Part shown: piece after piece, positions 49,118 through 58,159 of the stretch
Layout: the number at the start of each line of letters is the position of its first letter
Position numbering within the stretch: position 1 is the stretch's first letter
From: Bin87 sp034420475
GTDB lineage: Bacteria > Chloroflexota > Dehalococcoidia > Lucifugimonadales > UBA3495
DNA: 64,000 bases
Direction: 5' to 3'
Assembly (NCBI GenBank): GCA_034420475.1
Contig: DAOULH010000024.1
Coordinates: forward strand, 1 to 64,000
Made by a program: the position numbers and the translations under genes
The notes under the pieces: generated by a model
What the model saw: the letters and a program-made list of their open reading frames with translations, nothing else
The model's database searches: none
What the model was told of the DNA's origin: nothing

Positions 49118-51055
49118 ATGTCAATCAGACGGCAACTGAAACTTCCGGCATTCGCGTTAATCACAACCCTGGCCCTCACGGCTTTCCTCGTGGCTTGCGG
49201 TGGGGCCCAGGAGACCGCCGCCCCGGTTGCGCCGGCAACCGCGGCTCCCCAGGCTCCCCAAGTGGAGGCGCCCACCAACACGCCGGTGGTGCGCGCGACC
49301 AGCACCCCGGTTGCCGCCGGAGTGCTCCCCACTCCCACCCAGCGCGCGTCCGTGCTGGGCGCTACGCCCCGGCCAACTGCTCCGCCAACCCAACAGGAGG
49401 GAGAGCTGGTTACGGACCGGCTCATCGTGGTGCTGGATCCACCGTCACTGGAATCGATGCTGGACTGCGAGGTGACCGGTTCCGGCGTGGTGAATTACCG
49501 GATGTCAGCGGAATTTATGATCGACGCCAATCGTTTTAACGGCGAGTACGAACCGACGCTGGCTACGGAATGGAGCATTTCAGACGATGGAATGGTCTGG
49601 AATTTCAAGCTGCGCCAGGGCGTCCAGTGGCATGACGATTGGGGCGAGTTCACCGCCCAGGACGTGCAGCATTCCCTTGCCTACTACACCAACCCCGACT
49701 GCCGCGCCTCCTATTCCGACTATTTCCGGTCCAACCCGGGCGCGGCTGTGGAAATCGTCAACGATTACGAACTGAATATGCAGATGCTGAAGCGCCCAGC
49801 CGTGGACTTTGTCTATTGGCTCTCCGGCTTCCGCGGCATGCCTATCAGCAGCAAGGCCCAGTGGGACCAGGCCTGTCCTAATGGCGAGGCAGACTACGGA
49901 AACAACGAAGCCGGTCTTGACCTGGGCTACTGCCTGGCGAGCCGGGACCTCGTGGCGGAAAAATCAGCCCGAACCGGCCCTTACGAATACGTTAGCTTCG
50001 AAGAGGGCGTCGGCTGGCAATGGTCCGAGGTGGAATACGATCATTGGCGCGTTGACCCGGATTTCAGCGAAATCGAGATCAAGGATGTTCGGGAACCGGC
50101 CACCCGCCTGGCCATCATGCAGGCTCGGGAGGCTCACATCGGGTCGGTAAACCGCGCGCTGCTGCAGGATGCGATAGATGACGGCCTTGAAGTGGTCGAC
50201 TCCTCGGTGACGGCCACCATGGCCTGGGCGATCTTTGGCGGTTTGTACTACTCCACGGGCGAAACGCCGGAAGGGTACGTGGAGGAATACGACATCGTGG
50301 ACCACCGGGACGAGGAACTGCCGTGGAGCATTCCGGGCGAAACCGGGCGCACCGTTCGCATCGCCATGAACAAGGCCATCGACCGCGACGCCATCAACGA
50401 GGCCATCTTCGGCGGCGCCGGCGAACACCATTGGATCGGCGGCATCGTGCCCGACTTCCCGGCCGGATACAACCCGGCATGGGAAGACAAGTGGGACGAA
50501 TATTACGGCTACGACCCCGAGGCCGCAAAACAACTGCTGGCTGAGGCCGGATTCCCCAACGGGTTCTCCTTCCGCGTGATTTCGTATCCGCTGGGCGGAG
50601 TTCCCGAGATCCCGGATATGCTGGAGGCGATGTCCGCCTACTGGTCTCAGATCGGGTTGGAACCGACAATCGAACCCATCGAGTTCTCCAACTGGCGCAA
50701 CGAGTATCGTGGCCTGAACACCGACTGCTGCATCTACCCGCACCGCGGTCCGGCAGCGCCCATCGACACTCGCGTCCACTTCTACTACAGCGCGGAACGC
50801 TTCTTCCGCATGTACACCAGCGACGACATCCAGAATTACAAGGAACAAGCGCTCCGGGCGTTGAATGAGTCCGACGCCACCCACTTGTGGCAGAAGGTCT
50901 CCGACGAGATCTATGAGCAGGTTGGCGTGATACCGGGTTGGACACTTCCCATCAGCGCCACCATTGACCCCGATATCGTGGCCGAGTACGTCTTCCTTGG
51001 CCCCAATAACGGGACATTCATCTACCTGGAATACGTGAAGGGCGTGCGTGAGTAG
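49118..51055 (+). CDS. Peptide ABC transporter substrate-binding lipoprotein 2
   Basis: A 645-residue paralogue of the preceding binding protein. The lipoprotein signal ends LTAFLVACGG, and a similar Pro/Thr-rich tether (APTNTPVVRATSTPV) follows. The family 5 domain again has LATEWSISDDGMVWNFKLRQ and MAMN-like IAMNKAIDRDAINEA. The C-terminus FIYLEYVKGVRE is identical to that of paralogue 1. A central region near residues 370-400 is shorter than in paralogue 1 and may tune specificity. AGGAGAGAGGAT precedes the ATG. It is followed by its own terminator and then the permeases. Confidence 0.92.
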   Translation: MSIRRQLKLPAFALITTLALTAFLVACGGAQETAAPVAPATAAPQAPQVEAPTNTPVVRATSTPVAAGVLPTPTQRASVLGATPRPTAPPTQQEGELVTDRLIVVLDPPSLESMLDCEVTGSGVVNYRMSAEFMIDANRFNGEYEPTLATEWSISDDGMVWNFKLRQGVQWHDDWGEFTAQDVQHSLAYYTNPDCRASYSDYFRSNPGAAVEIVNDYELNMQMLKRPAVDFVYWLSGFRGMPISSKAQWDQACPNGEADYGNNEAGLDLGYCLASRDLVAEKSARTGPYEYVSFEEGVGWQWSEVEYDHWRVDPDFSEIEIKDVREPATRLAIMQAREAHIGSVNRALLQDAIDDGLEVVDSSVTATMAWAIFGGLYYSTGETPEGYVEEYDIVDHRDEELPWSIPGETGRTVRIAMNKAIDRDAINEAIFGGAGEHHWIGGIVPDFPAGYNPAWEDKWDEYYGYDPEAAKQLLAEAGFPNGFSFRVISYPLGGVPEIPDMLEAMSAYWSQIGLEPTIEPIEFSNWRNEYRGLNTDCCIYPHRGPAAPIDTRVHFYYSAERFFRMYTSDDIQNYKEQALRALNESDATHLWQKVSDEIYEQVGVIPGWTLPISATIDPDIVAEYVFLGPNNGTFIYLEYVKGVRE

Positions 51056-51089
51056 CGTCCGTTGGCAACTGAGCGTCCGTTGGCAACTG
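51054..51089 (+). repeat. 18-base tandem duplication after binding protein 2
   Basis: AGCGTCCGTTGGCAACTG occurs twice in direct succession, starting within the stop codon. The corresponding place after paralogue 1 has a single diverged copy. Confidence 0.8.
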
Positions 51090-51105
51090 ATGGAAGAGCG
51101 TCGCT

Positions 51106-51138
51106 CCCTGACGCTGCGCCAAGGGTGTGGCGTCAGGG
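51106..51138 (+). terminator. Terminator of binding protein 2
   Basis: CCCTGACGC pairs with GCGTCAGGG around a 15-base loop that keeps GCGCCAAG, as in the hairpin after paralogue 1. Some readthrough into the permease genes is likely, since no other strong promoter was seen for them. Confidence 0.55.
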
Positions 51139-51220
51139 GTCATGCGGCGCATCGCACTGAAGAATTGGACCTGTCGAAAAATTCCGTTCCGCCGCCGGGA
51201 AGGTAAGTGAGGTCAGTAAC

Positions 51221-52141
51221 ATGCAGCGATTCATCGTGCTGAGGATTTTGCAGGGACTGCTGGCGGTCTTCGTCATCAGCCTCATCGTCTTCGCGCTGTC
51301 ACGCGTGGCGGGCGACCCGCTGGCGGCGATCCTGGACGACGAAGCGGGCAAGGAGCAGATCGAACGGCTCCGCGAGAGCTGGGGGCTCAACAAGCCTCTC
51401 CATGTCCAGTACTTCACCTATATGCGACGCCTTCTTACCGGCGACCTGGGAGTCTCCTTCCGATGGGATCGCCCCGTGCTCGAGCTGATCGCGGAGCGGT
51501 TGCCGGCCACGATCCAGCTGTCGGCATTCGCCCTGGTGGTCACGGGGATAATCGCTTTTCCCATCGGGGTTTTATCGGCGGTGAAGAAAGACTCGTGGTT
51601 CGACGCCGGCGGCAAGATGTTCGCCATATTAGGTCAGTCGGCGCCGACTTTCGCCGTGGGCCTGATCCTGATGTGGATATTTGCCGTCCAGCTGGGCTGG
51701 CTCCCAACGTCGGGCAAAGGGGGCATCAAACATATCATCCTGCCCGGCTTCGCCTTGGGCTACTACAACGTGGCGGCGATCATGCGGTTGACCCGCTCTT
51801 CGATGCTGGATGTGCTGGATACGGAGTACGTGAAGCTCGCCCGCATCAAAGGCATCCCCGAGTGGAAGATCGTATGGAAACACTGCTTCCGCAACGCGCT
51901 CATCGGGCCGCTGACGTACTTCAGCCTGATCTTCGCGATCCTCATCACGGGCTCCGTGGTCATCGAAACCGTTTTCGCCTGGCCCGGGCTGGGTCTGATG
52001 GTGATCGAAGCCATCAACTCGAAGGATCATATCGTGGTGCAGGCCGTGGTCATGCTGTTCGCGCTGTTGTACGTCGGGATCAACATCATCACCGACATCA
52101 CCTACGCCTACGTCGATCCGCGGATCCGTTACAACCAATAG
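51221..52141 (+). CDS. Peptide ABC transporter permease, DppB/OppB type
   Basis: A 306-residue inner-membrane permease. The N-terminal helix RILQGLLAVFVISLIVFAL, then the BPD transport domain with five further helices. The EAA loop is TEYVKLARIKGIPEWKIVWKH-like, where the ATPase docks. The C-terminal DPRIRYNQ is typical of DppB. It forms a heterodimer with the DppC-type permease. GAGG lies upstream of the ATG. Confidence 0.92.
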   Translation: MQRFIVLRILQGLLAVFVISLIVFALSRVAGDPLAAILDDEAGKEQIERLRESWGLNKPLHVQYFTYMRRLLTGDLGVSFRWDRPVLELIAERLPATIQLSAFALVVTGIIAFPIGVLSAVKKDSWFDAGGKMFAILGQSAPTFAVGLILMWIFAVQLGWLPTSGKGGIKHIILPGFALGYYNVAAIMRLTRSSMLDVLDTEYVKLARIKGIPEWKIVWKHCFRNALIGPLTYFSLIFAILITGSVVIETVFAWPGLGLMVIEAINSKDHIVVQAVVMLFALLYVGINIITDITYAYVDPRIRYNQ

Positions 52142-52208
52142 GTCGCAGCGATTCGCTGGTTCCGTGCCGACCCAATCAAGACTTCGTAAAGATTGAGGGG
52201 AGAAACTG

Positions 52209-53306
52209 ATGGCTGTTCAAACAAGCGCGCCGCCGGGAGGACCTGCCGGAGCAGCGGCCGGGGTCGCCACCGGTACTCGCGGTCTATCCGCCGGTCGAAT
52301 ATGGGGCGAAATCCGCCGATTGCCGGTGATACCCTTTTTCATCCTGATATTTCTGCTCGTCATCCCGGCGATCTTCGCCGACGTCCTGTCTCCCCACGAC
52401 AGCACGATCGGCGATCTGGACCGGGCGCTGGAGCCGCCGGGTTGGGTTCAGGACCGCCAAACCAGCCAGGTTGTCGTCCAGCGAGTGCGCGACAAAAACC
52501 CCAACGAAATCAGCATCAACAACGCCCGTCGCAACCTTAATACCGGCGCGGCCACGCTGATGGACGCTAACGGTAACGGCGAGGTTGACCTGGGCGAGAC
52601 CGTGGTCCGCATCGAGGAAGGCGGCAGCTGGGAGTACCCCTTCGGCACTGACAAGCAGGGCCGGGATGTGCTCAGTCGAATGATGCACGGCGCCCGCATC
52701 TCCCTGGCAGTCTCCTGTCTCGCCATCCTGTTGGGTGGCATCCTTGGTACCGGCCTGGGAATGATCGCAGCCTACCGGGGCGGTTTTCTCGACGCCGTCT
52801 TGATGCGCATCGTGGACATCAAGCTGGCGTTTCCGTCGATTCTGCTGGCCCTGACCCTGGTGGTCGCCATCGGCTCCGGGTTCAGCACGGTGATCATCGT
52901 GATCGCGTTGCTGCTGTGGGCGCGCTACGCCCGAGTGATTCGCGGGGAGGCGCTGGCGATTCGCGAACGTGATTTCATTGATCGGGCCCGGGTAGCCGGC
53001 GCCTCTAACTTGCGGATCATGATGAAGCATATCTTCCCCAACGTTTTCAACACGGTGATCGTGCTGGCAACGCTGGAGGTGGGGCATGTGATCATCCTGG
53101 AGGCCACCTTGAGTTTCCTGGGAGCCGGCATACCGCGACCCAATCCCGCGTGGGGGTTGATGGCTGCCGACGGGCGGGAGGTCATCACCAGTTCCTACTG
53201 GATCTTCATGTTCCCCTGCCTGGCCATCGTGCTGACCGTGCTGTCCATGAACCTGCTGGGCGACTGGCTGCGGGATCGGTTGGATCCCAAGCTGCGCAAT
53301 GTGTAG
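52209..53306 (+). CDS. Peptide ABC transporter permease, DppC/OppC type, with an EF-hand-like loop
   Basis: A 365-residue permease. A cytoplasmic N-terminus leads to membrane helix 1 (about 40-58, VIPFFILIFLLVIPAIFADV), then an unusually long external segment (about 60-145). Within it residues 119-130 read DANGNGEVDLGE, a textbook EF-hand calcium loop (D1, N3, N5, G6, V8, D9, E12). The BPD domain follows with FGTDKQGRDVLSRMMHGARI, the usual OppC entry motif, and the EAA loop RERDFIDRARVAGASNLRIM. The loop would face the binding protein, so calcium could affect docking; this is inference. GGGGAG precedes the ATG. Confidence 0.92.
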   Translation: MAVQTSAPPGGPAGAAAGVATGTRGLSAGRIWGEIRRLPVIPFFILIFLLVIPAIFADVLSPHDSTIGDLDRALEPPGWVQDRQTSQVVVQRVRDKNPNEISINNARRNLNTGAATLMDANGNGEVDLGETVVRIEEGGSWEYPFGTDKQGRDVLSRMMHGARISLAVSCLAILLGGILGTGLGMIAAYRGGFLDAVLMRIVDIKLAFPSILLALTLVVAIGSGFSTVIIVIALLLWARYARVIRGEALAIRERDFIDRARVAGASNLRIMMKHIFPNVFNTVIVLATLEVGHVIILEATLSFLGAGIPRPNPAWGLMAADGREVITSSYWIFMFPCLAIVLTVLSMNLLGDWLRDRLDPKLRNV

Positions 53307-53370
53307 GTTTCCCGTGGATCGCCGCATCGAGCGCGCAACGCGCTATAATCTCGCCGACGCTGGTGGTTGC

Positions 53371-53379
53371 TGGTACAAT
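53371..53379 (+). promoter_or_regulatory. Extended -10 candidate upstream of the ATPase genes
   Basis: TGGTACAAT lies in the 248-base gap between the permease and ATPase genes. A perfect TATAAT at 53344-53349 is an alternative. Neither has a clear -35. Confidence 0.3.
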
Positions 53380-53554
53380 CCGGCCACAGCGTGCGATAGG
53401 TGACCGCGCCCAACAGCCTGGTGACATCGGATCTGGGGCAACCGCCTCTCCGACACCCGCGTTGCAGAGCATCACGTTCTACCGCACGACCGGCACACCT
53501 TAGCGAAACCAGTCAACAGGCCGACCAAACCAATGCACAGAGGGGAATGCTGCC

Positions 53555-54598
53555 ATGACCGCTGTACAAACTGCCACGGATACCATCCTTGAGGTCAACA
53601 ACCTCAAGACCTACATCTTCACACGGGCGGCCACCGTCAAGGCGGTCGACGGAATCTCCTTCGATCTGAAGAAGGGAGAAACGCTCGGTATCGTGGGTGA
53701 ATCCGGGTGCGGCAAGACGATGACGGCGTTGTCGCTGTTGCGTTTGGTTCCGAGGCCGGCCGGGCGCATCGTGGAAGGTGAGATCGTCCTCAACGGCGAA
53801 GACATCTTGCAGAAAAGCGAAGATGAGATGCGCGACGTTCGCGGCCGGCAGATTTCCATGATCCTGCAAGACCCGCAGACCTCGCTCAACCCGGTGTTCA
53901 CCATTGGCAACCAGTTGCGCGAAGCGCTGGGCATCGCTCACCGGGAAAACAAGAGCTCCATGTTGGGCCGGGCGGTGGACGCGCTGCGGAAAGTGAACGT
54001 GGCGGCCCCCGAGCGGCGGCTGGATGACTACCCCCACCAGATGTCGGGCGGCATGAAGCAGCGCGTCGTGGGCGCCATCGCCATGTCGTGCGAACCCGGG
54101 ATCATCATTGCCGACGAGCCCACCACCGCGCTGGACGTGACGATCCAGTTGCAGTACCTGCGGCTCCTGAAAGAAATCCAGGCTGAGACCGGACTGGCAA
54201 TCATCTTCATTACCCACGACTTCGGCGTGGTGGCCCGCATGTGCGACCGCGTGGCGGTGATGTACGCGGGCCGGATCATCGAGCAGGGCGACGTGCGGGA
54301 CATCTTCAGCCGTCCGGCGCATCCGTACACCCAGGCGTTGATCAATTCCGTGCCCAAGCTGGAGGAACGCGTCGACCGCCTGTACTCCATCGAAGGGCAG
54401 CCGCCTCTGCTGTCCAACCTGCCGGAAGGCTGCCGCTTCGCGCCGCGTTGCCCGTATGCTTCCGACCGTTGCCTGGAATCATATCCCACGTCCATCCAAC
54501 TCGCCGAGGCGCATCACGCGGACTGCTGGGCGCTCCACTCGGACTGGGAAGGAACGCCCATTGCAGAATACGTGGCGCCCACCGGAACGACCGGATAG
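53555..54598 (+). CDS. Peptide ABC transporter ATP-binding protein, DppD/OppD type
   Basis: A 347-residue ATPase. Walker A is GESGCGKTMT, the Q-loop is MILQDPQTSLNP, the signature is MSGGMKQR, Walker B is IIIADEPTTALD and the switch histidine is in ITHDFGVV. The C-terminal oligopeptide/dipeptide domain carries the cysteine motif CRFAPRCPYASDRC, which in several family members holds an iron-sulfur cluster or metal. It works with the OppF-type ATPase 53 bases downstream. AGGGG lies upstream of the ATG. Confidence 0.94.
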   Translation: MTAVQTATDTILEVNNLKTYIFTRAATVKAVDGISFDLKKGETLGIVGESGCGKTMTALSLLRLVPRPAGRIVEGEIVLNGEDILQKSEDEMRDVRGRQISMILQDPQTSLNPVFTIGNQLREALGIAHRENKSSMLGRAVDALRKVNVAAPERRLDDYPHQMSGGMKQRVVGAIAMSCEPGIIIADEPTTALDVTIQLQYLRLLKEIQAETGLAIIFITHDFGVVARMCDRVAVMYAGRIIEQGDVRDIFSRPAHPYTQALINSVPKLEERVDRLYSIEGQPPLLSNLPEGCRFAPRCPYASDRCLESYPTSIQLAEAHHADCWALHSDWEGTPIAEYVAPTGTTG

Positions 54599-54651
54599 GC
54601 TGCGCGCCCCACCGCATTCAGTAATTCCCCGCACAGGAGGTCCCGACCACG

Positions 54652-55632
54652 ATGGCAGTCGCTACTGACAATAACCTTTTGGAAGTCACCGGCCTGAAAA
54701 AATACTTTCCGGTCACCAAGGGTCTGATTTTGATGAAGACCATCGGATACGTTCAGGCCGTGGATGGGATATCCTTCACCATCAAACAAGGGGAAACCCT
54801 GGGACTCGTGGGTGAATCGGGTTGCGGCAAGACCACCACCAGCAAGCTCCTGCTGCGCCTGGAAACGCCCACTGACGGCGAAATCCTGCTTGATGGCGAG
54901 GACATCAACACTTTCCGGGGCTCCCAGCTCCAGGAATACCGAACCACCGTGCAGGCGGTTTTCCAGGATCCCTGGTCTTCCCTCAGCCCCCGGATGCGGG
55001 TGCGCGACATCGTTTCCGAGCCGCTGGTGGTCAACCGCAATGTGACCACTCAGGAGAAAAACGACCGCGTCGCCGAGGTGCTGGCGCAGGTCGGTTTGCA
55101 CTCCCAGCAGGCCAACAACTATCCCCACGAGTTCAGCGGAGGCCAGAGGCAGAGGATCGCGGTTGCCTCCGCGCTGGTGTCGTACCCCAAGCTGATCGTC
55201 CTGGACGAGCCGGTATCCGCGCTCGACGTGTCCATTCGCGCGCAGGTCATGAATCTGCTCAAGGACTTGCAGGAGCAGTACAACGTCAGCTACCTGCTCA
55301 TTGCGCACAACCTGGCGACGGTGCGTTACATGGCGCACCAGACGGCGGTGATGTACCTCGGGCAAATCGTCGAATATGCCGAGACCGAGGAGCTTTACAA
55401 CAACGCGCTGCATCCTTACACCAAGGCCCTCTTCTCCGCCGCGCTGCCTTCGCACCCGGACCTGATACGGGAAGACATCGTGCTCCAGGGAGAGGTTCCG
55501 TCACCGATCAACCCGCCCAGCGGCTGCCGGTTCCACCCGCGCTGCCCCTTCGCCATGCCCCAGTGCTCAGAGGAGGCGCCGGTTGAAAAAGAGGTGTCGC
55601 CGGGTCACCGGGTCTCGTGCCACCTCTACTGA
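54652..55632 (+). CDS. Peptide ABC transporter ATP-binding protein, DppF/OppF type
   Basis: A 326-residue ATPase. Walker A is GESGCGKTTT, the Q-loop is AVFQDPWSSLSPRM, the signature is FSGGQRQR, Walker B is LIVLDEPVSALD and the switch histidine is in IAHNLATV. The C-terminal CRFHPRCPFAMPQC motif matches its partner. It closes the importer cluster: two binding proteins, two permeases and two ATPases in order. A strong terminator follows. AGGAGG lies 11 bases upstream of the ATG. Confidence 0.94.
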   Translation: MAVATDNNLLEVTGLKKYFPVTKGLILMKTIGYVQAVDGISFTIKQGETLGLVGESGCGKTTTSKLLLRLETPTDGEILLDGEDINTFRGSQLQEYRTTVQAVFQDPWSSLSPRMRVRDIVSEPLVVNRNVTTQEKNDRVAEVLAQVGLHSQQANNYPHEFSGGQRQRIAVASALVSYPKLIVLDEPVSALDVSIRAQVMNLLKDLQEQYNVSYLLIAHNLATVRYMAHQTAVMYLGQIVEYAETEELYNNALHPYTKALFSAALPSHPDLIREDIVLQGEVPSPINPPSGCRFHPRCPFAMPQCSEEAPVEKEVSPGHRVSCHLY

Positions 55633-55656
55633 GATCACTCCGAACGAGACGACAAA

Positions 55657-55686
55657 CGCCCCTGGCCGCGCACGCGGCCAGGGGCG
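55657..55686. terminator. Terminator after the importer cluster
   Basis: CGCCCCTGGCCGCG and CGCGGCCAGGGGCG form a perfect stem, probably 12 bp with a 6-base loop, followed by CTTTCGTT. It separates convergent genes. Confidence 0.8.
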
Positions 55687-55718
55687 CTTTCGTTAGCCCG
55701 GTCGCCGAACGTAGAAGT

Positions 55719-57539
55719 CTATTCGATGCCGTACACGCTGCCGTCGGCGGTACGCACGATCAGCAACCCGTTGCTCACTATCGGCGGGATCTTGATGGGA
55801 GCCCCGAGGTCCATGTTCCAGTTCTCATGCCCGGTCAATCGGTCCAGTGAATACAAGAAGCCGGACTCGTCGCCGACGATCAGATCGTCCTTGATTACGA
55901 GGGGCGAGGCCCACACGGCATTCTCCGTCTGGAAAGTCCATAGCGGATCGCCGGTTACGGCTTCTAGCGCGTAGACGTTATTGTCGTGTCCCCCTGCGTA
56001 TAGCGTGCCGCCGTTTTCATCGTCCACCAGCGCCGGGCTGCTCTTGACCCCCTGAAGAGGGTTTTCAGGCGTGAACCGCCATAGTCCCCCTTGCTGGCCC
56101 TTGGGGCGCGGGACGCCGGGTACCTGCCAAAGCCACAGCTGAGCCCACAACTGTTTGAATTGATAAAGACCCGGTATCTCGCGGCGGGTTGCTTCCACGG
56201 CGTACAGCTGGCCTCCCGCGCTGAAATACGCGCGTTCCCCATCTTCGGAAACCACGGGCGAACCGCTGATGGCCCGCGGGGTTCGGAAACGGAACCATTC
56301 CTGGCCGGTTCGGGCGGACAAAATGTAGAACGTACCTTTTTCGTCGCCGATGAACAGCTTGCCGTCGTGAACGGTGGCGGCATCACTCGCGTTGCTGTCA
56401 AGTTGCTTTTTCCAGATCAACGCTCCGGTGTGGGCATCCAGGGCATAAATCCAACTCTCCCCTGAGCTGATGTACACCAGACCATCCGAAACCACCGGGG
56501 CGGTTTCAACCGTGTCAGCCGCGGGAAAGCTCCAGCGCACCTGGCCGTCAAATGCGTTCCACGAGCTGACCGTATGGTCTGTACTCCCGAAGAACAGGTA
56601 CAAGCCGGTCACGGCGGCCCCGGCCGTTATCCGGCCCGGCGTGTCGCCTTCCCACTTTTCGATAAAGGACAGGTCCGCGTGAGACAACGCGTACATGCCC
56701 TCGGACGAACCGATGTAAACGTGCGTGTCCTGTGCGACCGGTTCCGACCGCAACGGGTCGCCGGGAACCTCGAAGTTCCAGTACCTGATCTGACCAGTAG
56801 GTGGCGGCGGCCCAATGTCCACCCGGCGGCTGTGCCGGAGGTCTCTCCCCACGCCGGTCCACGAACCGGGGCCGGTATCTATGGTCAACTGGGTCTGGGT
56901 CTTCTTGAACAACACCACCGGGTCCGGCGCAAACGGGTAATTGACCCAGATGACGAACACGATCAGCAGCGCGAGGACGCAGGCCGTGACAATGCGGCGC
57001 CACGATATACGTCGTGTGAACCAATTATGCCGGCGGTGCTGCGCCCAGGGCGGCAACCGCACGATCACCTGGTTGCATCTCTCATTGGCGCAGCGGGACC
57101 CGACCCGTTGCCCTTCTGCCCCGCAATACGGGCAGACCAACACCAGGGGATCTTCCGCCAGGGCATCGTCGTCGCCGACCTCAACGAACGGAGGATCAAG
57201 TACGCCGACATTGCCGTCGTCCCGCGCGTCAGGCGCAAAACTCACCTGGGGCTCCACCGGAGAAGAGACCAGCGTTTCACGGGGCGGTTGATCGTCAAAC
57301 GCCGCCTGGGATGATGCCGGCTCGTCAGAGGGCGAGAACCGCAGGTCATCCGGCTCCGGAGTGGAAGCCGGTGAAGGAGTGCCCCCTTCAGGCTCCCATG
57401 CACGCGGTTCGGGAGGCGCCAAATCGGGAGGATCCGGCGGCATCGCGTCGGGTCCGGCATCGTAGGTTTCAGCCGGCTCTGGCTCCGGCGCCCGCGAGCG
57501 CCGAGTGATCCTGCGGAATATGTCCCCGATTCCAGGCAT
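55719..57539 (-). CDS. Membrane-anchored PQQ-like beta-propeller protein with zinc ribbon
   Basis: A 606-residue protein. Residues 15-130 are disordered, Pro/Glu/Asp-rich. A cytoplasmic zinc ribbon has C136, C139, C150 and C155. A basic stretch then a membrane helix (about 183-199, IVTACVLALLIVFVIWV) follows. The external part (about 230-606) has repeated PQQ-like blades, e.g. GEGLVYISSGESWIYALDAHTG-type (here DGLVYISSGESWIYALDAHT). Such propellers act as scaffolds (BamB-like) or enzymes; the PQQ-binding residues cannot be confirmed. The ATG at 57539 has no clear ribosome site. Confidence 0.8.
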   Translation of the reverse strand: MPGIGDIFRRITRRSRAPEPEPAETYDAGPDAMPPDPPDLAPPEPRAWEPEGGTPSPASTPEPDDLRFSPSDEPASSQAAFDDQPPRETLVSSPVEPQVSFAPDARDDGNVGVLDPPFVEVGDDDALAEDPLVLVCPYCGAEGQRVGSRCANERCNQVIVRLPPWAQHRRHNWFTRRISWRRIVTACVLALLIVFVIWVNYPFAPDPVVLFKKTQTQLTIDTGPGSWTGVGRDLRHSRRVDIGPPPPTGQIRYWNFEVPGDPLRSEPVAQDTHVYIGSSEGMYALSHADLSFIEKWEGDTPGRITAGAAVTGLYLFFGSTDHTVSSWNAFDGQVRWSFPAADTVETAPVVSDGLVYISSGESWIYALDAHTGALIWKKQLDSNASDAATVHDGKLFIGDEKGTFYILSARTGQEWFRFRTPRAISGSPVVSEDGERAYFSAGGQLYAVEATRREIPGLYQFKQLWAQLWLWQVPGVPRPKGQQGGLWRFTPENPLQGVKSSPALVDDENGGTLYAGGHDNNVYALEAVTGDPLWTFQTENAVWASPLVIKDDLIVGDESGFLYSLDRLTGHENWNMDLGAPIKIPPIVSNGLLIVRTADGSVYGIE

Positions 57540-57556
57540 GGTGCGCAACAGTGCAA

Positions 57557-58129
57557 TTATGCGGTGTCAGTTCGCGCCAATTCGCCGTTGATCAGCAGGT
57601 TGCGAACCTGTGGGGTCAGCAGCTGCACCCGCTCCTGCAAACCGTCGCTGGTGGCGTTGCCTATCGGGTGCGCGCACATGAGGTACGGGAAATCGGGCAC
57701 TCCCATCAGTCGGGTGTAGGCGCGGGCCGTGTTGGCGAACACGGTGGTGATGATGGTAGCCGCGGGGATGCCCTGGCGTTCCAACGTAATTCCGTCGTGC
57801 AAACTGCCCGACGAACATCCCCCTCAATCCCCGACACCGGCGATGACGAAATCGGCGTTGCGGTGAAGGTCGGCCAGCACTTCGGGATGAGGCGGCAAAG
57901 ATGAGCTGTGCTTCCTGGCATAGAAGACGTCAGCAAACTCAAACTCGTCATTGAGGGCGTCCGCAATCGCCCATAGGATCGCATCCGCATTGGCCTTGGA
58001 ATTATCCAGAAGGCCCAGCCGCCCGCCCCGCAGATCAATGGGACGGGCCGCCATGACCAGCGGGGTTTCCCCAGGATCGAACCCCGTGGGGTCGACCAAT
58101 TGCACGGTGGGTAGGTTTTGCGTCGCCAT
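57557..58129 (-). CDS. UGSC-family selenoprotein with an in-frame UGA read as selenocysteine
   Basis: The frame from ATG 58129 (perfect AAAGGAG upstream) runs 101 codons to TGA at 57824-57826, then continues open to a stop at 57557. Read through, it gives a 190-residue protein whose motif is GVGDUGGCSSGSLHDG: U102-G-G-C105, close to the U-G-S-C motif that names the family. The part after the UGA has strong family character (HDGITLERQGIPAATIITT) and no start of its own near the motif. A SECIS-like hairpin lies just after the UGA. A redox role through the Sec/Cys pair is likely. sel genes are not in the window. A partner gene lies 30 bases upstream. Confidence 0.82.
57790..57815 (-). promoter_or_regulatory. 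Bacterial SECIS-like element in the selenoprotein mRNA
   Basis: On the minus strand UUC-GUCG-G-GCA pairs with UGC-A-CGAC-G-GAA, leaving one G/A mismatch and a bulged G. The apical loop is GUU, and bacterial SECIS loops need GU. The loop lies 19 bases after the UGA, within the range of known elements. Fold made by eye. Confidence 0.55.
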
Positions 58130-58159
58130 GAAAACTCCTTTGTACGGCAGTCCAAAGCG

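Noticed and set aside
57557..58129. Reading the UGA-interrupted gene as a pseudogene
   Set aside because: The UGA falls exactly at the selenocysteine site of a known family, both halves stay in frame, and a SECIS-like fold follows.
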